Below the pieces are notes generated by a model. It did not search any database. It saw only the letters and a list, made by a program, of their open reading frames with translations, and was not told the origin of the DNA. Below are positions 28,049 through 38,175 of a stretch of DNA of 64,000 nt, piece by piece. Made by a program: the position numbers and the translations under genes. Source of the stretch: Nitrososphaerota archaeon (lineage in GTDB: Archaea; Thermoproteota; Nitrososphaeria_A; Caldarchaeales; JAVZCJ01). The number at the start of each line of letters is the position of its first letter. Within the stretch, counting starts at the first letter, position 1. The stretch is taken from positions 39,898-103,897 of the forward strand of contig JAVZCJ010000006.1 of the NCBI GenBank assembly GCA_038874475.1, given 5' to 3'.

Positions 28049-29164
28049 ATGCATGTTCTATATGAATATCTTTTTGTATGTCTTATAGCTTTTCTGATAA
28101 TAAATACTTCAGTATCAACTTTACTTCCATTAATTGATATACATTTATCTCAAACTGAAGAATATCAACTTGAAAAATTAGCTGAAAGAATATTTGATAA
28201 AATTCTCTTAACACCTGGCCATCCTTATAATTGGGGTGAAGATATTAGAATAAATCAAACTCTTACCGAAGATGAAATGCTTCAATATTTGAAAGATTTT
28301 GGTTTAGCAAAAGTAGGGGCTTCACCATATGTTTTAGATGCAAATAAAGTAATAAGGCTTGAAAATGGTTCAGGAATAGATAATCTTTACTATATTCCTC
28401 CTAAAGTAATTTCAAAATTGCTTGGAATTGAAGGAAAATATGGTTTTCAAATATCAATAATTCCTGCTCTTAATATTACAACTGAAGTTAGCGGAAATAC
28501 TTTAACAGTAGGAGTTTATTCTCAAGAAAAAGTACCTTTACCAGCAAGTGAAGTAATGGTATATGCAATATGGGTTGATAATAAAGGAGGAAAAGATGTT
28601 TTAAATAATGAAACACGTATAGCAAAAACTGATTGGAATGGTAAATGTACTTTAAGCTTTAGTGCAAACCTTGAAGGTAAAGGAAATCAAGAAGGTGCTT
28701 CTTTCATTATTTATGTTAATTTCTATGGAATTAGAACAGTATATATTAGCTCACTTTCTCAAACAATTTTAGCTTCAATATCTGAAAAATATTTAGCAGT
28801 AGAATATATAGGAGATGGAGGAGCATTACATTTAGAATCTGATCCTTTATTAGTTGCTTTCCCAAATATTTTCTATGGAGAAATAACTAATGATACAAAA
28901 GGAGAATCTACATGGGTTATTAATAAAGGTTCAAAAAGCTATAAAGTGTATGGTCTTTCATCAATAGATCCATATACAAATTATATTGCATTAATTGTTA
29001 GGAAGGGAAATAATAAATTTTTAGTTATTGCTCCAAGACCAGCAATAGTACATTATGCTACTGGTCCAATAGCTGGAATTCATAGAGTTAAGTTAACTAA
29101 AGTAGTTACAATAAACGATTTAACATACTTTATGGAATTTTATCTATGGAGGATGGCTGAATGA
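28049..29164 (+). CDS. membrane-anchored extracellular protein 3 of the pilus operon
   Basis: 371 residues with one N-terminal membrane helix (about 5-27, FVCLIAFLIINTSVSTLLPL) and a long exposed beta-rich domain; a Big/transthyretin-like segment is suggested by VPLPASEVMVYAIWVDNKGG and the following GKCTLSFSANLEGK. A good aaggaggtg ribosome-binding site lies at 28032-28040. It overlaps the next gene by 4 bases. Role in filament architecture or adhesion is inferred. Confidence 0.6.
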   Translation: MHVLYEYLFVCLIAFLIINTSVSTLLPLIDIHLSQTEEYQLEKLAERIFDKILLTPGHPYNWGEDIRINQTLTEDEMLQYLKDFGLAKVGASPYVLDANKVIRLENGSGIDNLYYIPPKVISKLLGIEGKYGFQISIIPALNITTEVSGNTLTVGVYSQEKVPLPASEVMVYAIWVDNKGGKDVLNNETRIAKTDWNGKCTLSFSANLEGKGNQEGASFIIYVNFYGIRTVYISSLSQTILASISEKYLAVEYIGDGGALHLESDPLLVAFPNIFYGEITNDTKGESTWVINKGSKSYKVYGLSSIDPYTNYIALIVRKGNNKFLVIAPRPAIVHYATGPIAGIHRVKLTKVVTINDLTYFMEFYLWRMAE

Positions 29165-29679
29165 TTTCAATAAAAAGAAGCAAAATTGGACAAGCACGTA
29201 TAATAGAAGCTTTTTTTGCAATATTAATAGTTTCTTCTTCATTCATAGTTTCTTCTTATATGATAATTCCTACAAATATTCCATTAGTTGTAAGTAAGGG
29301 AGATTTGGAAAAAATTGGTTTTAATATATTCGATAGTCTTGCTGGAGGAAGAGTATTTGAAGAAATTGATTTTACTCAATCTGGTTGGGAACAAAGATTA
29401 AAAATTGTTTTTGAAAAAATCTTACCTTCTGAAATATACTTTAATCTTACAGTATATAAGTCTTCAGTAGATGATTCATCTTCTTCTCCTACTTTTATTG
29501 ATCTTGAAATGATTAATTCTATTCCTATAACAAATGTTGAAAATGGTATTGAAGCTTTTAAAAAATCTCCTGAAATAGCCTCTATAACATATGTTTATAC
29601 TTATTATGATTGGAGAACAAATAAAAGAATGATTTTAGTTTTTGCATTAACTCTTGCACGTCCAGGTGAGAAAAAATGA
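29161..29679 (+). CDS. pilin-like protein 4 of the pilus operon
   Basis: 172 residues. The leader SKIGQARIIEAFFAILIVSS has a basic start, a GQ-A junction and a Glu five residues into the hydrophobic helix, as in type IV pilin-like proteins. A short extracellular domain follows. It overlaps both neighbours by 4 bases, so its synthesis is coupled to them. No further motif. Confidence 0.62.
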   Translation: MISIKRSKIGQARIIEAFFAILIVSSSFIVSSYMIIPTNIPLVVSKGDLEKIGFNIFDSLAGGRVFEEIDFTQSGWEQRLKIVFEKILPSEIYFNLTVYKSSVDDSSSSPTFIDLEMINSIPITNVENGIEAFKKSPEIASITYVYTYYDWRTNKRMILVFALTLARPGEKK

Positions 29680-32600
29680 TTAATAGAAAACAAAAAAGAG
29701 GGCAATTCGTTGTTTCAATAGCTTTATTAATAGCAGTTATAGCTATGACTGCGGCTTTATCTGTATATTTTGCATCAATGCTTCATCATCAATTTAGATA
29801 TAAAAGCTATAAAGAAATAATTAATACTATAAATTCAGATTTTAAAAGAGCATTAACAAATGCTTTATCAAAAGCAACTCATGATTATGTAGGTATAAAA
29901 CCTGGTGGAGAAATAGATTTAGAAAGCTTAACATACAATTATACTCGTTTAAGATTGTCTGCTCAAGAATTTATGGATGGTTGGAAACAAACTGTGATAA
30001 ATTCGTATTCAAGCATGGGCTTAGAGATGGATTTGAAATATAAAAATATGCTTCTTTTAGAAGAGAGAAAGGAAAATTATTCTGGTTTAGGAATCACTAT
30101 TCCTGAAAGATGGTTGTATAATTTAACTACAGCTTATTGGTTTTATCCAGAAAGTATATCTGCTATAAGAGCAAATTTATCATTGAATATTACTGGAGTT
30201 GGTTTTTATGGATTTAAAACAAGTGAAATAGTATATCTAATTCTTGGTGTAGATGTGAATGACCTTAGAAAACAAGCAGAAAGTGGAGGACAAATAAACC
30301 ATTTAAATGTTTTAGTTTTAAAAGAAGGTGGAATTCCTGTTCATGATTTAACAACTAAAAACTTTATAATAAGAGTATTTGATTTATATACTGGAAGTTG
30401 GAGAAAAGTACCGATTTTAGGTGTAAGCTATTATGGAGATGGATATTATACAATACATCTTCCACCACAACAGCAACAAAGGCCAACTCCTCCACCTTCT
30501 CCATCTCCTGGTATAACAGTTACTACAACTAAAACAGTTACTGCAACTATTACAAAAACAAGCTCTATTCCAATTGCTACAACCACTACTACAGTAAAAA
30601 CTAATACAGTAGTCATAACGGAAACTTCTACTGAAACTAAAAAGGAAACTAAAACAACTAAAACAACTACGACAACTACAACTGTTACGCGAACTAGCCC
30701 CATTACCACTGTTACTATAGTATCGTATACTACAGTTACTTCCACAATTATCAGGACGCAAACATCTCCAGTAACTACTACAACAACCGTAACTAATACT
30801 CAAACAAAATATGAAACTACATATACAGAAACTACAAGTTACACTACTACTATAGCTACAGCGTCGACAACTTATACTACAACTACAACAAAAACTACAA
30901 CAACTACTATAACTATTACAAAAACTACAACGACTACGATTACATTAGCACCAAAGAAGCCACCAATGCAGACTGCTGTAACTGTTACGACAACAACTAC
31001 AACTTATACCACTGAAACAACTACAGTATATTATACATCAACAAAATCTGTAACTGCAACAACTACGAAAACAGATACTGTAAAAACAACTGTTTATAGT
31101 TCAACTATAACATTTACAGAAATAATCACTAGCACTATATATCCAACTACAACGTATTTGAATACAACAACTATAACTGTTACGCAAATTAGAACTACAC
31201 CTATAACTGTTTATGAAACTATAACTAGAACAACTACAACAACCGTAACATCTACAACGACAAGTGTAAAAACTTTATCTTTAATTTCAACTTCTACAAT
31301 TACTTCAACATCTTTCTTTGGAACAACTACAACAACTACAAGAACAGTTACTCAAACAATTTATACAACAACTAGCATAATAATTACAGAATATACGCTT
31401 CCATTGGAATATTCAATATGGTTCCAAATAATGGTTAGAGATAATAGAGGAATATTAGTCGAAGCTGAAACTTATAAAGATATAGAATTCAAGGTAGAAC
31501 GTTATACTCCTTCTTTAATAGGAAGTTTTCGCAAACAAATAACTATTAGGGCTGGTTCTGAACCAATTCCAAGTGGGTATAGCGTAAGTCTCACTTTTGA
31601 TCATGCTTCTTTAGTATCTTCTAGTAAATCTCTTCCAACTGGAAGCGATATAAGAATTTTCTATTTTGATCCAATTGAAAATAGATTAAAAGAAATAGAT
31701 AGAGTTTTAGATGAAGATTCTTCATGGAATAGTCCATTAACAAAAATATGGTTTAAAACTCAAGCTCCTATTCCAGCTGGTGGAAGCGATAGTAATTATT
31801 ATCTTTATTATGGATACATAAATGATTCAAATCCATTATCAGATAAATCTAAAGTGTATGATTTCTATACAGATTTTTATAATATAGATGATTGGGGATT
31901 ATGGAGAATTAATGAATTTAGTAGTTTTCCAAAAGTGGATGTTTCATCCGGAATTGTTAAAATAGATTCTCTTGATGATAAAAAAGCTGGAATATATCAT
32001 AAAACATATGCTATAAGTGGAGGAAGCACAGGATATTTATTAAAAGTTAAAGCTAGACATGTAAGTGGCATAACAGATTATCTACATACAATTTGGGTAT
32101 ACTTTGGTGCAAATGAAACAAATGGGAATATCACTCAAGGATATACGTATCGTACTAGAAGTGTTACTGGTAATAATCCAGACCATGAAATAATTAGAGA
32201 AGTAAAACAAAATGAAGATATCATTTCAAATGTTAAAGGAAATGATCCATCATTAAATGAATGGTATATATATGAATTTTATGTAACAAAGGATAATAGA
32301 TTTAAAGGATTAAGAAATGGAGAGCAAATTATACCTTCATCAGGATGGGTAACAGACAATAATTATATTGGTGGGAAAATAGCAATAGGAGTAGAAGGTA
32401 GTGCAATAGCAGAATGGGATTGGATAATAGTAAGAAAATATTTAGAAAATGAACCAACAATAACATTAAAAAATGAAGAAAATGTAACTGGAATAAAGTA
32501 TCCAGAATATGAAGTATATAATGTAGAAATTATGTATTCCGCCGAAACTGGAACTAGATGGTTATGGCATGGCCACAATCTAACAATCATTCCACTAGAA

Positions 32601-33761
32601 AGGAAACCAATACCTCCTCTTCCAATAAGATTCTTAAGAGTAAATGTTACTAGGAATGGTTATAGCAATAATGAAACAGATTTGGTAGAAACAATTAGTC
32701 AAGTTGAAGAATGGTCTAAAGACCTTAGAAAACCTTTATATGTTTATCAAAGAAATGAAACAAGCGCTAGATTTGGAAATTCTTCAAAATTAGTTTTCAA
32801 TATTGTTTTTCCATGGGGTGTAAAAGACCAAAAAGTAAGAATTTGGTGGAAGGATTATTTAGAAACACCTCCACCAACATATGGTATAAAATTAAGTATA
32901 AAACAAGATTTTGTTGTGATAGATAATGGTGTATATAAGCTTCAATTGCTTGCTAAAGGAGGATATAGTTATTATGTAGATTGGTCTGTATCGATAAATT
33001 ATAGCAATTATCATGCTGAATTTGCGTTATATGGGTATGGAATATACGAAATGCCAGGGGGAGGGGTATGGTACCCAATGAAAATACCTGCAGGAGATTG
33101 GGATTGGCCTGTTGTTTATGGTCCAGTTAGAGCTATAGCTCACAGATATACAAATATAGTTCATGATTATCCAAATGATATAACTATAACTGATGAATTA
33201 TTACATGAAATGTATGTAATAGTACCATATAATGTTAGCTATTTCTTATGGATTATGAATGGAACATGGCAAAAAACCATTTCAACAAATTATTTAACAT
33301 TTATAATGATGATTACAGGAGATTCTGTTGATGAAGGTAGCCCAATAAGATTGAATGATTGGGCTTATCAAAAAAGTAGTGGAAGTATAAAAGAATCTCC
33401 TCCAACATTTAATGATATGAGTAGAGATAAAAGTTTATCTATTGAAGCTCAAGATTATGGATATTGGAGTGCTCAATATCGTGAAGGATTTGGAGCAGCT
33501 ATGATTTTAAGTAAAGACACTTTAAATCTTTTGAAGAAACAATCTAATAATATAATATATATTTACACATCAGCTGACTTTTCTAGAAGAGTTATAGATT
33601 ATTGTAGGTTATCAACTAACATACAAATATCTCAAGGCACAAAACATAATATTTATGCTGCCATATGGGTTTATGATAGAGGATACATAGTTCCTGAAAT
33701 CTGGGGAAATATGTTCATAGAAGATTATTATCCTAAAGTTTGGGTTATACTAGAAGAATAA
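29676..33761 (+). CDS. giant pilin-like surface protein with threonine-rich stalk and DUF2341-like domain
   Basis: 1361 residues. An N-terminal RKQKRGQFVVSIALL leader with a hydrophobic helix (about 10-31) resembles a prepilin signal. Residues about 40-265 form a first extracellular domain. A proline hinge (about 265-275) precedes a Thr-rich stalk (about 277-572) in which close to half the residues are Thr, interrupted once by a Lys/Pro break near 423. A DUF2341-like module (about 615-790, with YYLYYGY) follows, then a lectin/laminin-G-like segment and a large C-terminal domain. No C-terminal membrane anchor is seen, so attachment would be through the N-terminal helix. The stalk is a probable O-glycosylated spacer. 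Last gene of the operon. Confidence 0.72.
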   Translation: MINRKQKRGQFVVSIALLIAVIAMTAALSVYFASMLHHQFRYKSYKEIINTINSDFKRALTNALSKATHDYVGIKPGGEIDLESLTYNYTRLRLSAQEFMDGWKQTVINSYSSMGLEMDLKYKNMLLLEERKENYSGLGITIPERWLYNLTTAYWFYPESISAIRANLSLNITGVGFYGFKTSEIVYLILGVDVNDLRKQAESGGQINHLNVLVLKEGGIPVHDLTTKNFIIRVFDLYTGSWRKVPILGVSYYGDGYYTIHLPPQQQQRPTPPPSPSPGITVTTTKTVTATITKTSSIPIATTTTTVKTNTVVITETSTETKKETKTTKTTTTTTTVTRTSPITTVTIVSYTTVTSTIIRTQTSPVTTTTTVTNTQTKYETTYTETTSYTTTIATASTTYTTTTTKTTTTTITITKTTTTTITLAPKKPPMQTAVTVTTTTTTYTTETTTVYYTSTKSVTATTTKTDTVKTTVYSSTITFTEIITSTIYPTTTYLNTTTITVTQIRTTPITVYETITRTTTTTVTSTTTSVKTLSLISTSTITSTSFFGTTTTTTRTVTQTIYTTTSIIITEYTLPLEYSIWFQIMVRDNRGILVEAETYKDIEFKVERYTPSLIGSFRKQITIRAGSEPIPSGYSVSLTFDHASLVSSSKSLPTGSDIRIFYFDPIENRLKEIDRVLDEDSSWNSPLTKIWFKTQAPIPAGGSDSNYYLYYGYINDSNPLSDKSKVYDFYTDFYNIDDWGLWRINEFSSFPKVDVSSGIVKIDSLDDKKAGIYHKTYAISGGSTGYLLKVKARHVSGITDYLHTIWVYFGANETNGNITQGYTYRTRSVTGNNPDHEIIREVKQNEDIISNVKGNDPSLNEWYIYEFYVTKDNRFKGLRNGEQIIPSSGWVTDNNYIGGKIAIGVEGSAIAEWDWIIVRKYLENEPTITLKNEENVTGIKYPEYEVYNVEIMYSAETGTRWLWHGHNLTIIPLERKPIPPLPIRFLRVNVTRNGYSNNETDLVETISQVEEWSKDLRKPLYVYQRNETSARFGNSSKLVFNIVFPWGVKDQKVRIWWKDYLETPPPTYGIKLSIKQDFVVIDNGVYKLQLLAKGGYSYYVDWSVSINYSNYHAEFALYGYGIYEMPGGGVWYPMKIPAGDWDWPVVYGPVRAIAHRYTNIVHDYPNDITITDELLHEMYVIVPYNVSYFLWIMNGTWQKTISTNYLTFIMMITGDSVDEGSPIRLNDWAYQKSSGSIKESPPTFNDMSRDKSLSIEAQDYGYWSAQYREGFGAAMILSKDTLNLLKKQSNNIIYIYTSADFSRRVIDYCRLSTNIQISQGTKHNIYAAIWVYDRGYIVPEIWGNMFIEDYYPKVWVILEE
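30505..31395 (+). repeat. threonine-codon-rich low-complexity tract
   Basis: About 300 codons dominated by ACT, ACA and ACG mixed irregularly with Val, Ile, Lys, Ser and Tyr codons. ACG appears here much more often than elsewhere in this AT-rich window, which breaks up exact DNA repetition. The complementary strand is open for long distances and encodes only poly-Val/Cys/Ser nonsense. Confidence 0.8.
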
Positions 33762-33771
33762 TAGCCCTTAA

Positions 33772-36588
33772 ATGTTGAAACATTATATGAATAAAAGAAG
33801 TTCATTTCTATTTAAAAACATAAATATTATAATTTTAATATTTTTATTTACTTCAAATTCTTTTCTTCAAATAAGTACTTTAAAAAATAATAATTTACAA
33901 AAGAATGCAGCATTTTCAATTATTGAAAATGATAATTTTAATTTTCAAAAAATAGAATATAAGTATAGTTATACTCCAGAAAAAAGTATAAAATCTATAA
34001 TAGTTATTTTAATAAATTTTATCGATAAAATAAATTCAAAACCAATCGATTATATTAAAAATATGGTTTTTAATAAAGTTAATGAATATTATTTGGAAGT
34101 TTCTTATGGATTATTTTCTTTTTATGGAAATATAACTTCTAAATGGTATATGCTAAATAATACTATTAAATATTATGGAAGTGGAAATTTTACAGAAGAA
34201 AAACATGATGAACTTATTGAAAATGCAATAAGAATAGCCGATATAGATATCGATTATAAGAAGTATGATGCAGCTATAATAGTCCATTCAGGAGATAATC
34301 AAGCATATTCAGGAAATAAAGATGATATTTGGTCATGTGGATATACTTCTCCATATATTTTTCAAACTAATGAAGGAAGAATACCATTATCTATTTGTGT
34401 AGTATCTGAAAATGATCCTCTTGGAGTTTTTGCTCATGAAATAGCGCATATGCTTGGTTTACCAGATTTATATAGTAGAAAATATGGAGATGTATTTTTA
34501 GGAAAATGGGATTTAATGTCAAGTGGTTTATGGAACAATTTAGGAGAAACTCCATCACATTTAAACTCTTGGTGTAAAATTAAACTTGGATGGATATCAA
34601 GCAATAGAATAAAAGAAATTCATTCAGGAGAAATTGCTTCAATATTAATTAATCCATTAGAAAAAATTGATGAGGGTTTCTTAGTAATAAAAATTCCAAT
34701 TTCTCAAAAAAATTATTATTTAATAGAATTACGTAAGAAAATAGGTTTTGATTCTTATCTTCCAAATGAAGGAATATTAATTCTTTTTATTGATGAATCT
34801 AAAGAATTTGAAGAAGGAGCAATAAAAATAATAGATGCAAATCCTTTAACAGAAACTCTTGATGATGCATCTTTTAAAATTGGTCAAGAATTTAATGATA
34901 AAATAAATGGTTTAAAAATAAAAATAGTTTCTATAAAAGGTTCTTCTTATGAATTACGTATAGAATATAAAGTAGTAGATTTATCTATTACTGATTTTTC
35001 AATATATCCATTAAATGCTCGTGCTGGAACAATAATAAAATTTAATATAACTATAGCTAATTTAGGAATGGGAGATGCAGAAAATTTCTCTATGAAAATA
35101 TATATAGATGATGAATTATTTTTCTCTAAAACTCTTTCTCTTAAAATTGGAGATTCAATAAAATTTTCTTTAAATTGGATTTCAATAGATGGAAAGCATA
35201 TTATAAAATGTATTATTGATGAAGAAGGAGAAATTCCTGAAATTAGTAAGGATAACAATATATTAATGAAAGAAATAATAATAGGCTATATTTTAACTAT
35301 TCAAACACCTTTTAATGGAATAGATGTTGAAATAGATAATGTGACTTATAAAACTAATGTTAAAGGAAATGTAGAAATATTTGTTGCTCCTGGAAAGCAT
35401 AATATTAAAATTCAAGAATCTTTCTATGAAGGAGAAAATATAAGGCATTTATTTATTAAATGGAGTGATGGAGAAAGTAAAATTTCTAGAGAAATAATTG
35501 TAGAAAAAGATACGATTATACATGCTATTTATGCAACACAATATTTCTTAAAAGTTTTATCTCCATATAGTGAAGTAATTGGAAGTGGATGGTATAATAA
35601 ATTTGAAAAAGTATTTGTTAAAATAAATTCAACAATAGTATACATAAATAAAAATATTAGGAAAGTTTTTAAAAATTGGTCTGGAGATGCATCTGGCTCA
35701 GAAAGCACATCAAGCATAATTTTTATGAATAGCCCAAAAATAGTTTTTGCTAATTGGAAAACTCAATATTATTTAAATATTTCATCAATTTTTTATGATC
35801 CTAAATTAAATGGATGGTATGATGAGGGAGAAGTAATAGAGGTATCTATTCCTCAAATAATTGATTATAATAATGGGACAAGAAGAAAATTTATTGAATG
35901 GAATGGAAGTATATTTTCAAAATCTAATAATATAACTATTAAAATGGATTCTCCAAAAGAAATACTTGCAAAATGGATTACGCAATATAAAATATCGATT
36001 ATATTTTTAGATAATTATGAAGGAAGGATATATCCACCCCCATCTTATATTATTGCAATTCGTCATATTCCAGAAGAAGGCTCTAAAGAAGCATACTATT
36101 TATATTCTTATGATGATATATGGATTAATGAAGGGAATTGGACAATATATGAAATTAGATGGAATGGAATAAATATAATTTCTGAACAATATCCTTCAAA
36201 TATAATAAATTCTCCTAAAAAATGGTATATCAAATGTAAAGTTTATAATTTTAATATTAAAGTTAAAGATATATTCAATTTACCAGCACCAAACATTCCT
36301 ATAATGATCGAATTTCCAAATGGAACAAGTATGATTATTGAAACTAATGGAAATGGATTAGCATATATTCAATCTGCTCCTTATGGAAAATATTTATTTA
36401 AAATATCTTATTTAAATCAAATATCTAGTGAAATAAGAATAGTAGATGAAGGAATAGATTTAATAGAAATGAAAATATTTTTCTCAAAAATTACAATTAT
36501 TGCGATTATATTAATTCTCATTCCTTTAATGCTTTTAATATTAATGATATTTTTAAGAAGAAAAAGAAAAGCTAAGTTTTCTTTTTAG
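33772..36588 (+). CDS. cell-surface M6-like metalloprotease with InlB-type repeats
   Basis: 938 residues. A signal-like helix (about 17-33) leads to a metalloprotease domain with the zinc motif HEIAHMLGLPD and a Met-turn WDLMSSG, as in M6/immune-inhibitor-A-type peptidases. After it come a CARDB-like segment (about 400-500, AGTIIKFNITIANLGMGDA) and several InlB-type repeats with KWSDG, NWSGDASG and EWNGS cores (about 515-740). A C-terminal helix (about 905-925) with a RRKRKAK tail anchors it. It probably acts outside the cell on peptides or surface proteins. It follows the giant stalk protein by 10 bp and may be cotranscribed. Confidence 0.78.
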   Translation: MLKHYMNKRSSFLFKNINIIILIFLFTSNSFLQISTLKNNNLQKNAAFSIIENDNFNFQKIEYKYSYTPEKSIKSIIVILINFIDKINSKPIDYIKNMVFNKVNEYYLEVSYGLFSFYGNITSKWYMLNNTIKYYGSGNFTEEKHDELIENAIRIADIDIDYKKYDAAIIVHSGDNQAYSGNKDDIWSCGYTSPYIFQTNEGRIPLSICVVSENDPLGVFAHEIAHMLGLPDLYSRKYGDVFLGKWDLMSSGLWNNLGETPSHLNSWCKIKLGWISSNRIKEIHSGEIASILINPLEKIDEGFLVIKIPISQKNYYLIELRKKIGFDSYLPNEGILILFIDESKEFEEGAIKIIDANPLTETLDDASFKIGQEFNDKINGLKIKIVSIKGSSYELRIEYKVVDLSITDFSIYPLNARAGTIIKFNITIANLGMGDAENFSMKIYIDDELFFSKTLSLKIGDSIKFSLNWISIDGKHIIKCIIDEEGEIPEISKDNNILMKEIIIGYILTIQTPFNGIDVEIDNVTYKTNVKGNVEIFVAPGKHNIKIQESFYEGENIRHLFIKWSDGESKISREIIVEKDTIIHAIYATQYFLKVLSPYSEVIGSGWYNKFEKVFVKINSTIVYINKNIRKVFKNWSGDASGSESTSSIIFMNSPKIVFANWKTQYYLNISSIFYDPKLNGWYDEGEVIEVSIPQIIDYNNGTRRKFIEWNGSIFSKSNNITIKMDSPKEILAKWITQYKISIIFLDNYEGRIYPPPSYIIAIRHIPEEGSKEAYYLYSYDDIWINEGNWTIYEIRWNGINIISEQYPSNIINSPKKWYIKCKVYNFNIKVKDIFNLPAPNIPIMIEFPNGTSMIIETNGNGLAYIQSAPYGKYLFKISYLNQISSEIRIVDEGIDLIEMKIFFSKITIIAIILILIPLMLLILMIFLRRKRKAKFSF

Positions 36589-37666
36589 AATATTTCTTTT
36601 TTTCTAAAAATTTGAATGTAATAAAAGCTGATGTAACTCCAATAAAAATTGATAAAATAATTATTAAATATGTTCCTGGAAAAATTTTTTCATCCTTCTT
36701 AGAAGGCAAAGAAGTAGTTTCTAAAATTGCAATTTTATTTCCATTTTCTTCAATAAACCATATCCTTTTATTGTTATCTATAGCAATACTTGTTGGTTTT
36801 GCATTTAAAGTAGGGATTAAAATTTCCAATATTTCCATACTTTTAGGATTTAATCTTGCAATTTTATTTCCATTATATTCTGTAAACCATATATTACCTT
36901 CAGAATCCATGCATAATCCATAAGGTTCACTATTTGAAGTTGGAATGGAATAAGTCTTTAGTTCACCTGTAGAAGGATTAAGCATACCAATACCATTTAC
37001 TCCAGGAAGAGTAACCCATACAAAATCATTAGGATCTGCTACTATATCATTAGGTTTACCATCGATTGTTAATTTATAAGGTGTGACTACTTGATCAAAA
37101 ATATTTAAACAAACAATAGTATTATTTAAAGGAGCAATAAACCAAAGATAATTATCTTTAAGGAATAATTTTGTTGGAGCTAATTCATTTATATAAAATT
37201 CTCTTATTTCATCAGTTTTAGGATCAAGCATTATAATCCTTTTTATTCCATATCCAGTTAACCATGCTTTTCCATTTTTATCTATCGCTATATCTCTTAT
37301 ACTTGAACCTTCTCTAACTTTCCATGTTCTTAATTCTAAATTATTTGGATTAAGCCTTCCAATGAGATTAGCATTTTTCATAGCTATCCAAACATTTTTT
37401 TCATTATCTATGTATATTGCTACCGGGTCAACTCCATTAATATTATATTCAGTAATATTTCCAGAAAAAATATCAAAACAACCTATTTTACCAGCAGCTT
37501 CTTCACTAAACCATACTATATTATCTTTATCTATTTTTATATCTGAAAGTTTACAATTTGGAGTTGGAATGTCTATTTCATTTATTATTTCTTGAGCTTT
37601 GGAAGAAAGATTAAAAATTGTTAATGTTATAAAAAGTATTGTTAAGAATAAAAGGATTTTTCTCAT
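36572..37666 (-). CDS. secreted, membrane-anchored Vgb/NHL-like beta-propeller
   Basis: 364 residues: a signal peptide (about 1-24), then six or seven repeats of a streptogramin-lyase-like blade (DxxxxxWFxExxxxxIxxxxP; examples VWFSEEAAGKIG, IWFTEYNGNKIARL, IWFIEENGNKIAIL), and one C-terminal helix (about 330-352) with a KKKYSKKK tail. The lyase catalytic residues cannot be confirmed, and most archaeal relatives are likely binding or scaffold proteins rather than antibiotic lyases. It is convergent with the protease gene, with a 17-bp overlap. Confidence 0.75.
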   Translation of the reverse strand: MRKILLFLTILFITLTIFNLSSKAQEIINEIDIPTPNCKLSDIKIDKDNIVWFSEEAAGKIGCFDIFSGNITEYNINGVDPVAIYIDNEKNVWIAMKNANLIGRLNPNNLELRTWKVREGSSIRDIAIDKNGKAWLTGYGIKRIIMLDPKTDEIREFYINELAPTKLFLKDNYLWFIAPLNNTIVCLNIFDQVVTPYKLTIDGKPNDIVADPNDFVWVTLPGVNGIGMLNPSTGELKTYSIPTSNSEPYGLCMDSEGNIWFTEYNGNKIARLNPKSMEILEILIPTLNAKPTSIAIDNNKRIWFIEENGNKIAILETTSLPSKKDEKIFPGTYLIIILSIFIGVTSAFITFKFLEKKKYSKKKT

Positions 37667-37772
37667 ATTGAATAATATTATTAAAAAACAAATATTTAAA
37701 CTTGATTTTTTAAAATGAAAAATTATATCAATATCTAAAAAATATATTTAAAATTAAAATGGTGAATGAAAA

Positions 37773-38150
37773 ATGAAAATAAAAATTATTACAGAAGCTA
37801 TTGGAGAAGTATTTGTCGAAATAGATGAAAAAACAAATCCTAAAACAGTTAAAGCAATATTAAATGCATTACCATTTGAATCTACTGCGAATAGATGGGG
37901 AGATGAAGTATATTTTGAAACACCAGTAAAAGTAGAAGAAGAAAATTCTATTCAAGAAGTTGAAGTTGGAACTGTAGCTTATTGGCCTCCTGGAAATGCA
38001 TTATGCATTTTCTTTGGTAAAACTCCTGTAAGTAGAGGAGAAAAACCTAGAGCATATAGTCCAGTAAATGTTATTGGAAAAATAATTGGAGATGCAAAAA
38101 TTTTCAAGAAAGTTAAGAGTGGAGACGATATAAAAGTAGAAAAAGTTTAA
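37773..38150 (+). CDS. cyclophilin-like fold protein (TM1367 type)
   Basis: 125 residues. The pattern FESTANRWGDEVYFETPV, then VGTVAYWPPGNALCIFFGKTPVS, is that of the small cyclophilin-like family named after Thermotoga TM1367. These proteins have a cyclophilin barrel but usually lack the proline-isomerase active-site residues; their function is unknown. It precedes a phosphodiesterase gene by 25 bp and may be cotranscribed with it. Confidence 0.75.
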   Translation: MKIKIITEAIGEVFVEIDEKTNPKTVKAILNALPFESTANRWGDEVYFETPVKVEEENSIQEVEVGTVAYWPPGNALCIFFGKTPVSRGEKPRAYSPVNVIGKIIGDAKIFKKVKSGDDIKVEKV

Positions 38151-38175
38151 TCTTCAAAAATGAGGTAAATTATGA

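Noticed and set aside
30417..30803. Long antisense frames rich in Ser/Cys or Val opposite the threonine stalk
   Set aside because: They are the complement of Thr-codon repeats; composition is absurd for a protein and the + strand frame continues far beyond on both sides.
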